Positions 30,390-38,268 of a stretch of 64,000 nucleotides of DNA are shown piece by piece. Source of the stretch: an endosymbiont of Acanthamoeba sp. UWC8 (GTDB lineage Bacteria; Pseudomonadota; Alphaproteobacteria; Rickettsiales; Midichloriaceae). Where the stretch lies: NCBI RefSeq assembly GCF_000730245.1, contig NZ_CP004403.1, positions 1,426,001-1,490,000 on the forward strand, in the 5' to 3' direction. The notes under the pieces are model-generated. The model did not search any database and was not told the origin of the DNA. It saw nothing but the letters and a program-made list of their open reading frames with translations. The position numbers and the translations under genes are program-made. The stretch's first letter is position 1. Each line of letters begins with the position of its first letter.

Positions 30390-30505
30390 AGGAACAGTCA
30401 CCAGGGGGTTCTTTGCTTAAGGCATTATCCCCGCGCATTGCCAGTAATTCCGCATCGGTCGGTGACGATATAGTAAAGCATCCGGAGAAAATATTTTACT
30501 GTTAA
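30390..30505. other. GC-rich conserved-looking island in AT-rich intergenic DNA
   Basis: The 380 bp between the second lipoprotein gene and plsY are AT-rich except here, where base composition jumps to near 50% GC. Short self-complementary pieces exist (for example GGGG/CCCC at 30404-30432). The - strand is open for about 41 codons up to a TGA, including the string LLAMRGDNALSKEPPGDCSF, but no start codon with a ribosome site is convincing. It could be a structured RNA, a repeat fragment or a gene remnant. Confidence 0.35.
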
Positions 30506-30526
30506 AGCTTTCTAAAAACTAAGGCT

Positions 30527-31108
30527 TCATTTTTTAAACTTTAGTTCAGTACCGTTTAATAACCGTTTTATATTATCCTTATGCCTATAGAAGATAAGTA
30601 TACAGAGCACTAGGCTCATAATAAAATAAGGAGTAGCAAACCAGAAAGCTGTAATAGTTGAACAAAGTGCTGCGCTTAAAGATGCCAAGGAAACTGTTCT
30701 ACTCAAAGCAAAAACTAAAATCCATGAAAATACAAATACCAATCCGACATAGGGTACTGAAACAAGAAGTACTGCAACGGCAGTGGCAACTCCTTTACCC
30801 CCTTTAAATTTTAACCAGATGGGGAATATATGCCCTAACACTACCGCTGTTCCGCATAATGCAATCAGCGTGTCGTTAAAGTTTAAAAGCAGAAAGATTG
30901 TTATTGGTATAACGCCTTTAAGTGCATCTAAAATTAAAGTAAGTATTCCTAATTTTTTTCCTCCGACACGCATGGCGTTAGTTGCCCCTATATTGCCTGA
31001 TCCGCTTTTTCTTAAATCGCCGTGACCCAGTAATTCGGAAAGTATTAACCCAAAAGGTATAGATCCCATAAAGTAAGAAACAAAAGTAACTATTATAAAT
31101 TCAAACAT
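30527..31108 (-). CDS. plsY: Glycerol-3-phosphate acyltransferase PlsY
   Basis: This is a 193-residue membrane protein with about five helices. The three PlsY motifs are visible: SGNIGATNAMRVGGKKLG near residue 37, GHIFPIWLKFKGGKGVAT near residue 92, and a C-terminal YRHKDNIKRLLNGTE. PlsY moves an acyl group from acyl-phosphate (made by PlsX) to glycerol-3-phosphate, the first step of phospholipid synthesis. It follows hslU on the same strand after 6 bp and is likely co-transcribed with it. Length and motifs are standard. Confidence 0.96.
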   Translation of the reverse strand: MFEFIIVTFVSYFMGSIPFGLILSELLGHGDLRKSGSGNIGATNAMRVGGKKLGILTLILDALKGVIPITIFLLLNFNDTLIALCGTAVVLGHIFPIWLKFKGGKGVATAVAVLLVSVPYVGLVFVFSWILVFALSRTVSLASLSAALCSTITAFWFATPYFIMSLVLCILIFYRHKDNIKRLLNGTELKFKK

Positions 31109-31114
31109 ATTTTT

Positions 31115-32434
31115 CTAAAGTATAAATTTACTTAAATCATGAGTCTTAGTTAAAGAGGTAAGGTTATCAACTACATAGTCACGATTAACCGTCACTTTAG
31201 CATAAGGAGTTTCAGTTGCCGAGAAGCTTACACCTTCTAAAAGTTTCTCCATAATGGTATGGAGCCGTCTAGCTCCGATATTTTCGACTTCCTGGTTAAT
31301 TTCAGTAGCTACTTTTGCTATTTCCCTCAAACCGTCTTCACTGAACTCCAACTCAACATTTTCCACTGCAAGCAATGCGGTATATTGCTTCGGCAAGCTA
31401 TGAGCAGGGTCTTTTAATATCTTAACCATATCTTCTTCGGTAAGCGGGTTAAGTTCTACTCTAATCGGTAGTCTACCCTGAAGTTCAGGAAGTAAATCCG
31501 AAGGCTTAGCTAAATGGAATGCTCCCGATGCGACAAATAGAATATGGTCGGTTTTTACCGAGCCGTATTTTGTAGTTACCACAGTACCCTCAAGGAGAGG
31601 TAATAAATCACGCTGTACCCCTTCACGGCTAACTTCTCCACGGCCTTGGCTTGCAGTACGAGAGGCAATTTTATCTATCTCGTCAATAAAAACTATCCCT
31701 TCATTTTCCACCAACCTAGTTGATTCTCTAATGACTTTTTCTTCATCTAATAGCTTATCGCTTTCTTCCTTGAGTAATGCCTCGAAAGCATCCTTAACAT
31801 TAAGTTTTACTGTTTTAGTTTTTTGCCCGCCCAAAGCTTTGCCCAGTACATCCCCGATACTTAACACTCCCATTTGGCCGCCCGGCATTCCCGGTATATC
31901 AAAAGTCGGTAAATTCATTGATGGATTATCAGCTACCTTGATTTCAACCTCACTTCCGTCCATTTTACCTTTTCTAAATTTTTCATAAAATTTTAGCTTG
32001 GTTTCTTCACTGGCGTTTTCGCCGACCATAGCATCAATTAACTTAACTTCCGCTGCAATAGTCGCCTTTTCCGTAACTTCTTTGCGCATATTTTCACGTA
32101 CTAAATTAATAGAAATATCCATTAAATCTCTAATAATTGAATCTACATCTCTACCTACATAGCCGACTTCGGTAAACTTAGTAGCTTCTACTTTAATAAA
32201 GGGAGAGCTTGTAAGCTTTGCAAGTCTCTTGGCAATTTCAGTTTTGCCGACTCCGGTAGGTCCGACCATTAAAATATTATGCGGAACAATTTCCTCTTTA
32301 ATATCTTCAGGCACATGTTTTCTGCGCCAACGGTTTCTAAGTGCAATTGCTACGGCACGCTTAGCATTATCCTGACCAACAACAAATCTGTCCAATTCGG
32401 CGATTATTTCTTTAGGGGTTAGAAATGTAGGCAT
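31115..32434 (-). CDS. hslU: HslU, ATPase subunit of the HslUV protease
   Basis: This is a 439-residue AAA+ unfoldase. It has the N-terminal [18 protein letters not shown] and the Walker [16 protein letters not shown] near residue 54. [20 protein letters not shown] is the pore-loop region, and the Walker B is [12 protein letters not shown]. The I domain in the middle and the C-terminal LSKFIL tail, which inserts into HslV to activate it, are intact. The protease subunit hslV normally precedes hslU, but the upstream gap (32435-32692) has no such gene, so it must be elsewhere if present. It is followed by plsY. Confidence 0.97.
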   Translation of the reverse strand: MPTFLTPKEIIAELDRFVVGQDNAKRAVAIALRNRWRRKHVPEDIKEEIVPHNILMVGPTGVGKTEIAKRLAKLTSSPFIKVEATKFTEVGYVGRDVDSIIRDLMDISINLVRENMRKEVTEKATIAAEVKLIDAMVGENASEETKLKFYEKFRKGKMDGSEVEIKVADNPSMNLPTFDIPGMPGGQMGVLSIGDVLGKALGGQKTKTVKLNVKDAFEALLKEESDKLLDEEKVIRESTRLVENEGIVFIDEIDKIASRTASQGRGEVSREGVQRDLLPLLEGTVVTTKYGSVKTDHILFVASGAFHLAKPSDLLPELQGRLPIRVELNPLTEEDMVKILKDPAHSLPKQYTALLAVENVELEFSEDGLREIAKVATEINQEVENIGARRLHTIMEKLLEGVSFSATETPYAKVTVNRDYVVDNLTSLTKTHDLSKFIL

Positions 32435-32692
32435 TCTTTTTCGTAAATTATTTCTTTAGGTATTTTAAAATAACTAATGTTCTAAAGAAAGCAAGGTATA
32501 CCATACTATTAAAATATAAATTTTTGTTCGCAAAATAATCATTGATTTTGGTTGCATTTAGATTAACAATTTATTTCTTATTTGATTACTGTGCTGAATA
32601 TTAAGTAACTATTATTGTCAATTGTTGCAAAGTCATGTAACTTATTAGTTTAGGCGGGATCAAAATTTTATTTTTAAGGAGAAGGTTGGTTT

Positions 32693-33862
32693 ATGGAAGT
32701 GGTAATAGTTAGCGCACTAAGGACGGCAGTAGGAAATTTTAACGGAACCTTAAGCTCAATGCCTGCGCATAAGATGTCAGAAATATTAATTAAAAAAACT
32801 TTAGAAAATACTAAAGTAGCCCCAAATGAGGTGAGCGAAGTTATAATGGGACAGATTCTAACCTCAGGTGAAGGACAAAATCCTGCAAGGCAAGCCTCGA
32901 TAGGAAGCGGTTTACCGTATACGACAACTGCCTTCACAATTAATCAAGTATGCGGTTCAGGCCTAAGAGCAGTAGCATTAGGGTATCAAGCAATCCTAAC
33001 CGGACAAGCTAAAATAGTAATTGCCGGTGGGCAGGAAAATATGAGCCGTGCGCCTCATGCAGTGCATATGAGAAACGGAACTAAAATGGGTTCGGCAGAA
33101 CTAACCGATCTTATGATTAAAGACGGGTTATGGGATGCATTTAATAATGTACATATGGGTATAACGGCAGAAAAAATTGCCGAGCAATTTAATATCAGCA
33201 GAGAAGATCAGGATAAATTCTCGGTTAATTCGCAAAATAAAGCGGAAGCCGCTCAAAAAGCAGGTAAGTTTAAAGATGAAATAGTACCCCTTACTATACC
33301 TTCCAGAAAAGGCGATATAGTCTTTGATCAAGATGAATTTATTCGTGTAGGAGCCAGCTACGAAGCTTTATCAGGAATTAGACCGGCATTTAAAAAAGAC
33401 GGCACGGTAACTGCCGGTAATGCTTCAGGTATTAATGACGGGGCAGCACTTTTAATGCTTATGAGCAAAGAAGAAGCAGAAAAAAGAGGCCTAAAAATAC
33501 TGGCAAAAATTAAGGACTTTGCCCAAGCAGGGGTGGATCCTATCATTATGGGAACAGGGCCGATAGATGCGTCACGAAAAGTATTGGAAAAATGCGGTTG
33601 GGCAGTAGATGACCTTGACCTTATTGAAGCTAATGAGGCGTTTGCAGCGCAAGCAATATGCGTCAACAAAAGCTTAAAATTAGATGAGACTAAAGTGAAT
33701 GTGAACGGCGGAGCAATTGCATTAGGCCATCCGATCGGTGCATCAGGCGCAAGAGTTTTAGTAACCCTTATTCATGAAATGAATAAAAGAGATGCGAAAA
33801 AGGGCTTAGCCACTCTTTGCATCGGTGGTGGTATGGGTGTTGCTATGTGTATAGAAAGATAA
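32693..33862 (+). CDS. phaA: Acetyl-CoA acetyltransferase (beta-ketothiolase)
   Basis: This is a 389-residue biosynthetic thiolase that condenses two acetyl-CoA to acetoacetyl-CoA. Residue landmarks are [15 protein letters not shown] at the N-terminus and [15 protein letters not shown], with the acylated Cys near residue 87. [18 protein letters not shown], near 345, carries the catalytic His, and [12 protein letters not shown] carries the second Cys. The partner reductase follows 22 bp downstream, as in phaA-phaB polyhydroxybutyrate loci. The synthase phaC is not present here. AAGGAG lies 12 nt before the ATG. The product may also feed other acetoacetyl-CoA uses. Confidence 0.93.
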   Translation: MEVVIVSALRTAVGNFNGTLSSMPAHKMSEILIKKTLENTKVAPNEVSEVIMGQILTSGEGQNPARQASIGSGLPYTTTAFTINQVCGSGLRAVALGYQAILTGQAKIVIAGGQENMSRAPHAVHMRNGTKMGSAELTDLMIKDGLWDAFNNVHMGITAEKIAEQFNISREDQDKFSVNSQNKAEAAQKAGKFKDEIVPLTIPSRKGDIVFDQDEFIRVGASYEALSGIRPAFKKDGTVTAGNASGINDGAALLMLMSKEEAEKRGLKILAKIKDFAQAGVDPIIMGTGPIDASRKVLEKCGWAVDDLDLIEANEAFAAQAICVNKSLKLDETKVNVNGGAIALGHPIGASGARVLVTLIHEMNKRDAKKGLATLCIGGGMGVAMCIER

Positions 33863-33884
33863 TTAATAAAATAGGAGAAAAATA

Positions 33885-34604
33885 ATGGGAAGAAGAGCGT
33901 TAGTTACAGGTGGAACCAGAGGTATCGGAAAAGCAATAGCAATGGCTTTAAAAGCAGCTGGCCATAAAGTGGCAGTTGTTTATGCAGGAAGTGATGATTT
34001 GGCAAAGAAATTAGAGCAGGAAACCGGCATCAAAACTTTTAAATTGGATGTGTCTAACTATAATCAATGTGTAGAAGGAGTAGCAAAAGCGGAAGAATAC
34101 TTGGGCGGTAATGTTGAAATCCTGGTAAACAATGCAGGGATTACACGTGATGCTATGATGCATAAACTCTCGTATGAAGATTGGAAGGCAGTAATTGATA
34201 CCAACCTTTCTTCCGTATTTAATATGTCTAAATCCGTCATCCAAAAAATGAGGGATAATAAATTCGGCAGAATTATCAGCATGAGCTCGGTTAATGCTAA
34301 CGGTATGATGGGGCAAACCAACTATTCTGCTGCAAAAGCAGGGATTGAAGGTTTTACTAAAGCACTGGCACTGGAAAGCGCAAGAGCCGGAATAACCGTT
34401 AATGCAGTAGCACCAGGATATATTAGCACTGAGATGGTCGCAGCAATGCCAAAAGAGGCTTTAGATGCAATTGTTGCTAAAGTACCGGTGCAGCGCTTAG
34501 GTAATGTAGAGGAAATAGCAAGAGTTATAGCATTCTTAGCTGATGATGCTTCAGGGTTTATTACCGGAACGATTATCCCGGTTAACGGTGCGCTAAGAGT
34601 ATAA
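33885..34604 (+). CDS. phaB: Acetoacetyl-CoA reductase (PhaB/FabG-type SDR)
   Basis: This is a 239-residue short-chain dehydrogenase. The NADP(H)-binding motif is ALVTGGTRGIGKAIA at residues 5-19, LVNNAGITRDAMMHKL follows, and the catalytic Ser-Tyr-Lys appears as SMSSVNANGMMGQTNYSAAK. The C-terminus ends in FITGTIIPVNGALRV. The position behind phaA, with the ribosome site TAGGAGA, supports acetoacetyl-CoA reduction to 3-hydroxybutyryl-CoA. FabG of fatty-acid synthesis has the same fold, so the assignment rests mainly on context. A strong terminator follows at 34628. Confidence 0.88.
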   Translation: MGRRALVTGGTRGIGKAIAMALKAAGHKVAVVYAGSDDLAKKLEQETGIKTFKLDVSNYNQCVEGVAKAEEYLGGNVEILVNNAGITRDAMMHKLSYEDWKAVIDTNLSSVFNMSKSVIQKMRDNKFGRIISMSSVNANGMMGQTNYSAAKAGIEGFTKALALESARAGITVNAVAPGYISTEMVAAMPKEALDAIVAKVPVQRLGNVEEIARVIAFLADDASGFITGTIIPVNGALRV

Positions 34605-34627
34605 TTTTAATATCTAAGTTATAAAAT

Positions 34628-34656
34628 AAAAAGGCGGCTTTAGGGTCGCCTTTTTT
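34628..34656 (+). terminator. Rho-independent terminator after phaAB
   Basis: AAAAAGGCG (34628-34636) pairs perfectly with CGCCTTTTT (34647-34655) around a 10-nt loop, and the right arm runs into a T-tract. It lies 24 bp after the phaB stop. The A-tract on the left makes it usable from the other strand too, for the convergent NlpD-like gene. Confidence 0.9.
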
Positions 34657-34698
34657 ATATAGTGCTTAGTAACAATATCTATAAAGATATACTTATTA

Positions 34699-35766
34699 TT
34701 ACTTCAGAAGCTTTTCAGGATTAATAGTCGATTTTCCTTTGCGCAATGAGAAGTAAAGCTGTGCTTTATCTACGTCTCCGGTTTTACCTACCTTAGCAAT
34801 GGTTTGCCCTCTTGATACCTTATCTCCCTTTTTAACTAGAACCGAGCTGTTATGGGCATATGCTGATAAAAGATCATTTTCATGGCGTATGATCACCATT
34901 TTACCATAGCCTTCAACATCATTACCGACATATATTACCTCACCCCTACTTACAGCCGCGACGGGAGAGTTAAGCGGAGCAGCAATTGACATCCCCTCAC
35001 TGAATTTACCCGGGCTTTGGCCATAATGAGATATAACCTTAGCATTCTCCCCGATAGGCCATACGAATTTATCTGAATTTAAAGGCGTAGGTAGGCTATA
35101 AGATAAATCAGTAGCTGGGCTGTTCCCATTCCCTTTTAATAAAGATTTGCTTTTATTTCTGCCTTCTTCATCACCTAATTGCTTCTCTAAACTTTGAAAT
35201 TCTTCTTCTTCATAGGCATCTTTACTTGCCTCTGATTTAGAATTAGATATATTATTCTCTCCCTCATCAAGGGGAATGATAGGAGCTGCTTTTTCTTGTG
35301 CCACACCTTTGTACGGATCAAGCTCTTCAGCGTGAATATTATTATCTTTGTTGGTTAACGGAATCCTTAGTTTTTCCCCTATTTTAACATGATAAGGCGG
35401 ATGGATATCATTTATTTTTACCATATCAGCAAAAGAAACTTTATATCTTAAAGATATGCCCATTAAAGATTCACCCGGCCGCACAATATGATAAAGCTCA
35501 TTCGGGAGTCTGATATGCTGGCCGGCATAAATACGATAGGGTGGGCTTATTTTATTAATTTTAGCTAAATCTTTAAGAGAAATATTATTCTCAACTGCAA
35601 TTTGTAAAAGCGTCTGCCCCGGATAGACGATCGCATACTTAGAAACACCGTCTTTACCGTAATAATAGTTTCCTTTATGACGTACGGCTGCCGGGTTTTG
35701 AGCAGAGCAGGATGAAAGTATAGCCGGTATTAATAAAGCAAAAGCTATCTTTTTTGTTGTGTTCAT
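34699..35766 (-). CDS. NlpD-like lipoprotein with two LysM domains and a degenerate M23 domain
   Basis: This roughly 355-residue lipoprotein has a signal ending AILSSC. Two LysM peptidoglycan-binding domains follow (AIVYPGQTLLQIAVENN and YHIVRPGESLMGISLRY), then an acidic linker, then a LytM/M23 domain at about 250-355. The M23 catalytic ligands are not conserved: EGMSIAAP replaces the usual HxGxD, and QLYFSLRKG replaces HLHFE. The protein is therefore probably an activator of amidases, like NlpD or EnvC, rather than an enzyme. An upstream start (35787) would overlap the previous gene by 14 bp; the ATG at 35766 gives a normal signal length. It lies directly downstream of an intact M23 peptidase. 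Confidence 0.85.
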   Translation of the reverse strand: MNTTKKIAFALLIPAILSSCSAQNPAAVRHKGNYYYGKDGVSKYAIVYPGQTLLQIAVENNISLKDLAKINKISPPYRIYAGQHIRLPNELYHIVRPGESLMGISLRYKVSFADMVKINDIHPPYHVKIGEKLRIPLTNKDNNIHAEELDPYKGVAQEKAAPIIPLDEGENNISNSKSEASKDAYEEEEFQSLEKQLGDEEGRNKSKSLLKGNGNSPATDLSYSLPTPLNSDKFVWPIGENAKVISHYGQSPGKFSEGMSIAAPLNSPVAAVSRGEVIYVGNDVEGYGKMVIIRHENDLLSAYAHNSSVLVKKGDKVSRGQTIAKVGKTGDVDKAQLYFSLRKGKSTINPEKLLK

Positions 35767-35773
35767 TTTTATA

Positions 35774-37099
35774 TTATTTGTTCGCATCTTTTTTCTTAAA
35801 CATAAGAATTTTTTCTTCCATACCTTTTAGCTGATTTTTAAATCTTTGTAAATCGGCTCCTGTGAGAGCAGGGAATTTAGGAAAGCTAATTTTGGACGGG
35901 TTGACTTGTTGGCCTCGTTCACGTACTTCGTAGTGTAAATGAGGGCCAGTTGCCATTCCGGTAGAACCGACAAAACCTATTATGTCTCCTTGGCTTACCC
36001 TACTTCCTTTTCCGATTCCGCTTGCAAACCTGTCAAGATGTGCATAGAGGGTAGAATACTTGGAGGAATGTTTAATCTCTAAATGTTTCCCATAACCGTT
36101 CTTAACTACTTTAATAAAATGAATGATCCCGTCACCTGCGGCAAACACGGGTGTTCCTCTGGGTGCTGCATAATCTAAGCCTTTATGCATTTTTGAATAT
36201 CCTAAAATCGGATGCTTTCGTATACCATACCCGGAAGAAATTTTTGCACCGCTTATAGGAGTTTTTAATAAAGTTTTACGAATGCTTTCTCCTTTATGAT
36301 CATAATAATCAGTAGCTTGATTATCTGATGCAAATCTGAATATCTCCTTTTTCTTGCCTGCAAGAGTCACGGCAGCATAAGTTATATTTCCGTCCCTTAC
36401 TTTTTGTCCCTTCTCATTAATTAGATAGTCATAATAAACTTCAAATACATCACCAGGTTTTATATCCCTTTGAAAGTCAACGTTATAACTGAATAATTTT
36501 ATGAGATCCATTATCGCATATGGGCTTACACCGGAGTTAACGGCTGATAAATATAAACTATCATTTATTGTGCCATGGGCGAAAACTTCTTTAACGGTAA
36601 GCGGTATTACTACAAGGTTAGCAATATATTCTTTTTCCTTATTGTCATACTTTACTTCGATGATCTTATCATCGGTAATTACTTTTATATAACTTACTTT
36701 TGAATAATAGTCATGATCCTCGGGTTTATCGGCTTCAGCTAAAAATTTAACCTCAACTTGGTTACCGATTTTTAACTTTGAAACTTCATAAACTTTATTG
36801 ATTGCCGAGCTGATAGAGTAGGAGTCATTTATTGCAATACCCGCATCTGAAAATATTTTAAATAAAGTATCGCCTGATTGTACGGTAAATAACATTAAAG
36901 AATCTGTAGGATCCGGAGTTTTTTCCTGTTCTATTACTTCCGGCTTAGCTTCTACTGCTTCTTCGGGAGCAGTAATAGTCTCCAGATCTTTTTCCAGGTC
37001 ATTAAATGAAATATAAAAACTGATGTTAAAAGCCAGTGATATAAATATAATTAAAAATAGGATGATATGTAGTTTATCAAACTTCTGTAATTTCCTCAT
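35774..37099 (-). CDS. M23 metallopeptidase (MepM-like DD-endopeptidase)
   Basis: This is a 441-residue protein with one N-terminal transmembrane segment (about residues 10-30). An acidic Pro/Glu linker, a LysM/OapA-like domain (MLFTVQSGDTLFKIFSDAG) near residue 70, and a C-terminal M23 domain follow. All zinc and catalytic residues are seen: KMHKGLDYAAPRG (HxGxD), LYAHLDRF, and GPHLHYEVR. It likely cleaves peptidoglycan cross-links to allow wall growth or division. The next gene on the strand is a degenerate M23 lipoprotein, giving an enzyme/regulator-like pair in one operon. The domain order matches MepM (YebA). Confidence 0.9.
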   Translation of the reverse strand: MRKLQKFDKLHIILFLIIFISLAFNISFYISFNDLEKDLETITAPEEAVEAKPEVIEQEKTPDPTDSLMLFTVQSGDTLFKIFSDAGIAINDSYSISSAINKVYEVSKLKIGNQVEVKFLAEADKPEDHDYYSKVSYIKVITDDKIIEVKYDNKEKEYIANLVVIPLTVKEVFAHGTINDSLYLSAVNSGVSPYAIMDLIKLFSYNVDFQRDIKPGDVFEVYYDYLINEKGQKVRDGNITYAAVTLAGKKKEIFRFASDNQATDYYDHKGESIRKTLLKTPISGAKISSGYGIRKHPILGYSKMHKGLDYAAPRGTPVFAAGDGIIHFIKVVKNGYGKHLEIKHSSKYSTLYAHLDRFASGIGKGSRVSQGDIIGFVGSTGMATGPHLHYEVRERGQQVNPSKISFPKFPALTGADLQRFKNQLKGMEEKILMFKKKDANK

Positions 37100-37338
37100 T
37101 GACGCAAAGATTATTTATCTAATAGAAGATTTATAATATTATAAAGAGTCGGTTGCAAGAAATAATGCGAAACTATGATAAAATTCTTATATTTTCTAAA
37201 AAAGCTAATTAATAAAAATCAAGTTTAAAAATCCTCTATTTATCTATAACTAAAGAAAATATTGTGCAGCTTAAAATACTTTAAAGTTGCAATTCTTTTA
37301 GTTTCATTAGATAGTTTACAAAAAATAGTTGAGCAAGT

Positions 37339-38268
37339 ATGAAAATAGTATTTATGGGTACCCCTGAATTTGCAATCCCGGCTTTAGAGGCTCTGATCGG
37401 TTCTAAACATCAAGTGCTTGCTGTTTACACGCGAGAGCCGAAACCTGCGGGTAGGGGAAAACAATTGTTGAGCAGTCCTGTTCAAACTATAGCTGAAGAA
37501 CATAGTATACAGGTTTTTACCCCTAAGAATTTTAAAAATCCCGAGGAAATAGAAAAGCTGAAAGCTTTAGATGCTGATATAATAGTGGTAGTGGCTTACG
37601 GGTTAATTTTACCGAAAGCGGTTTTGGAAGCATTTAAATTCGGAGCACTTAATATTCATCCTTCAAAACTTCCCAGATGGCGGGGAGCAGCACCGATAGA
37701 AAGATGTATAATGGCCGGTGATGAAGAAACCGCAATTTGTATTATGCAAATGGATGAAGGGTTAGATACCGGGGATGTTATTTTGGAGGAGCCATATATG
37801 ATTCCGCAAAATATGACGGGTAGAGAACTCGCGGCCGTTTTAGCCGAAAGAGGTGCGAAGCTTTTAATTGAAACGATTGAGCAAATTGAAAACGGTAAGG
37901 CGGTTCGAAAGCGGCAATCTGAAGAAGGATTAACCTACGCTAATAAAATTTTCAAGGATGAGGAAAAAATTGATTGGAATATGAGCGCACATCTGGTTAA
38001 TGCGAAGATTAGAGCATTAAGCCCTAAGCCCGGAGCTTATTTTATATTTAGAAATGAAAAGATAAAAATTATTACGGCCGAATATGATTTAACACCTGTA
38101 GATGTGCCGATCGGCACGGTAATTGATGATCATATGACGATAGCATGTAAGGAAGGAGTGATAAAGCCCACACTGGTACAAAGAGAAGGCAGGAAAATGG
38201 TTTACACCGAAGCTTTCCTGAGGGGGTTCTCGGTTCCTATGGGAAGTGACCTTAATTGCAGCGGTTAA
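37339..38268 (+). CDS. fmt: Methionyl-tRNA formyltransferase
   Basis: This 309-residue enzyme formylates initiator Met-tRNA using 10-formyl-tetrahydrofolate. It begins KIVFMGTPEFAIPALEAL. The catalytic and folate-binding block is LNIHPSKLPRWRGAAPIERC near residue 106, followed by CIMQMDEGLDTGDVI. The C-terminal OB-like domain begins near residue 205 (INWNMSAHLVNAKIRALSP region). Peptide deformylase is often beside fmt but is not here. It overlaps the convergent phosphatase-like gene by 4 bp at their 3' ends. The 239-bp gap upstream shows no other gene. Confidence 0.97.
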   Translation: MKIVFMGTPEFAIPALEALIGSKHQVLAVYTREPKPAGRGKQLLSSPVQTIAEEHSIQVFTPKNFKNPEEIEKLKALDADIIVVVAYGLILPKAVLEAFKFGALNIHPSKLPRWRGAAPIERCIMAGDEETAICIMQMDEGLDTGDVILEEPYMIPQNMTGRELAAVLAERGAKLLIETIEQIENGKAVRKRQSEEGLTYANKIFKDEEKIDWNMSAHLVNAKIRALSPKPGAYFIFRNEKIKIITAEYDLTPVDVPIGTVIDDHMTIACKEGVIKPTLVQREGRKMVYTEAFLRGFSVPMGSDLNCSG

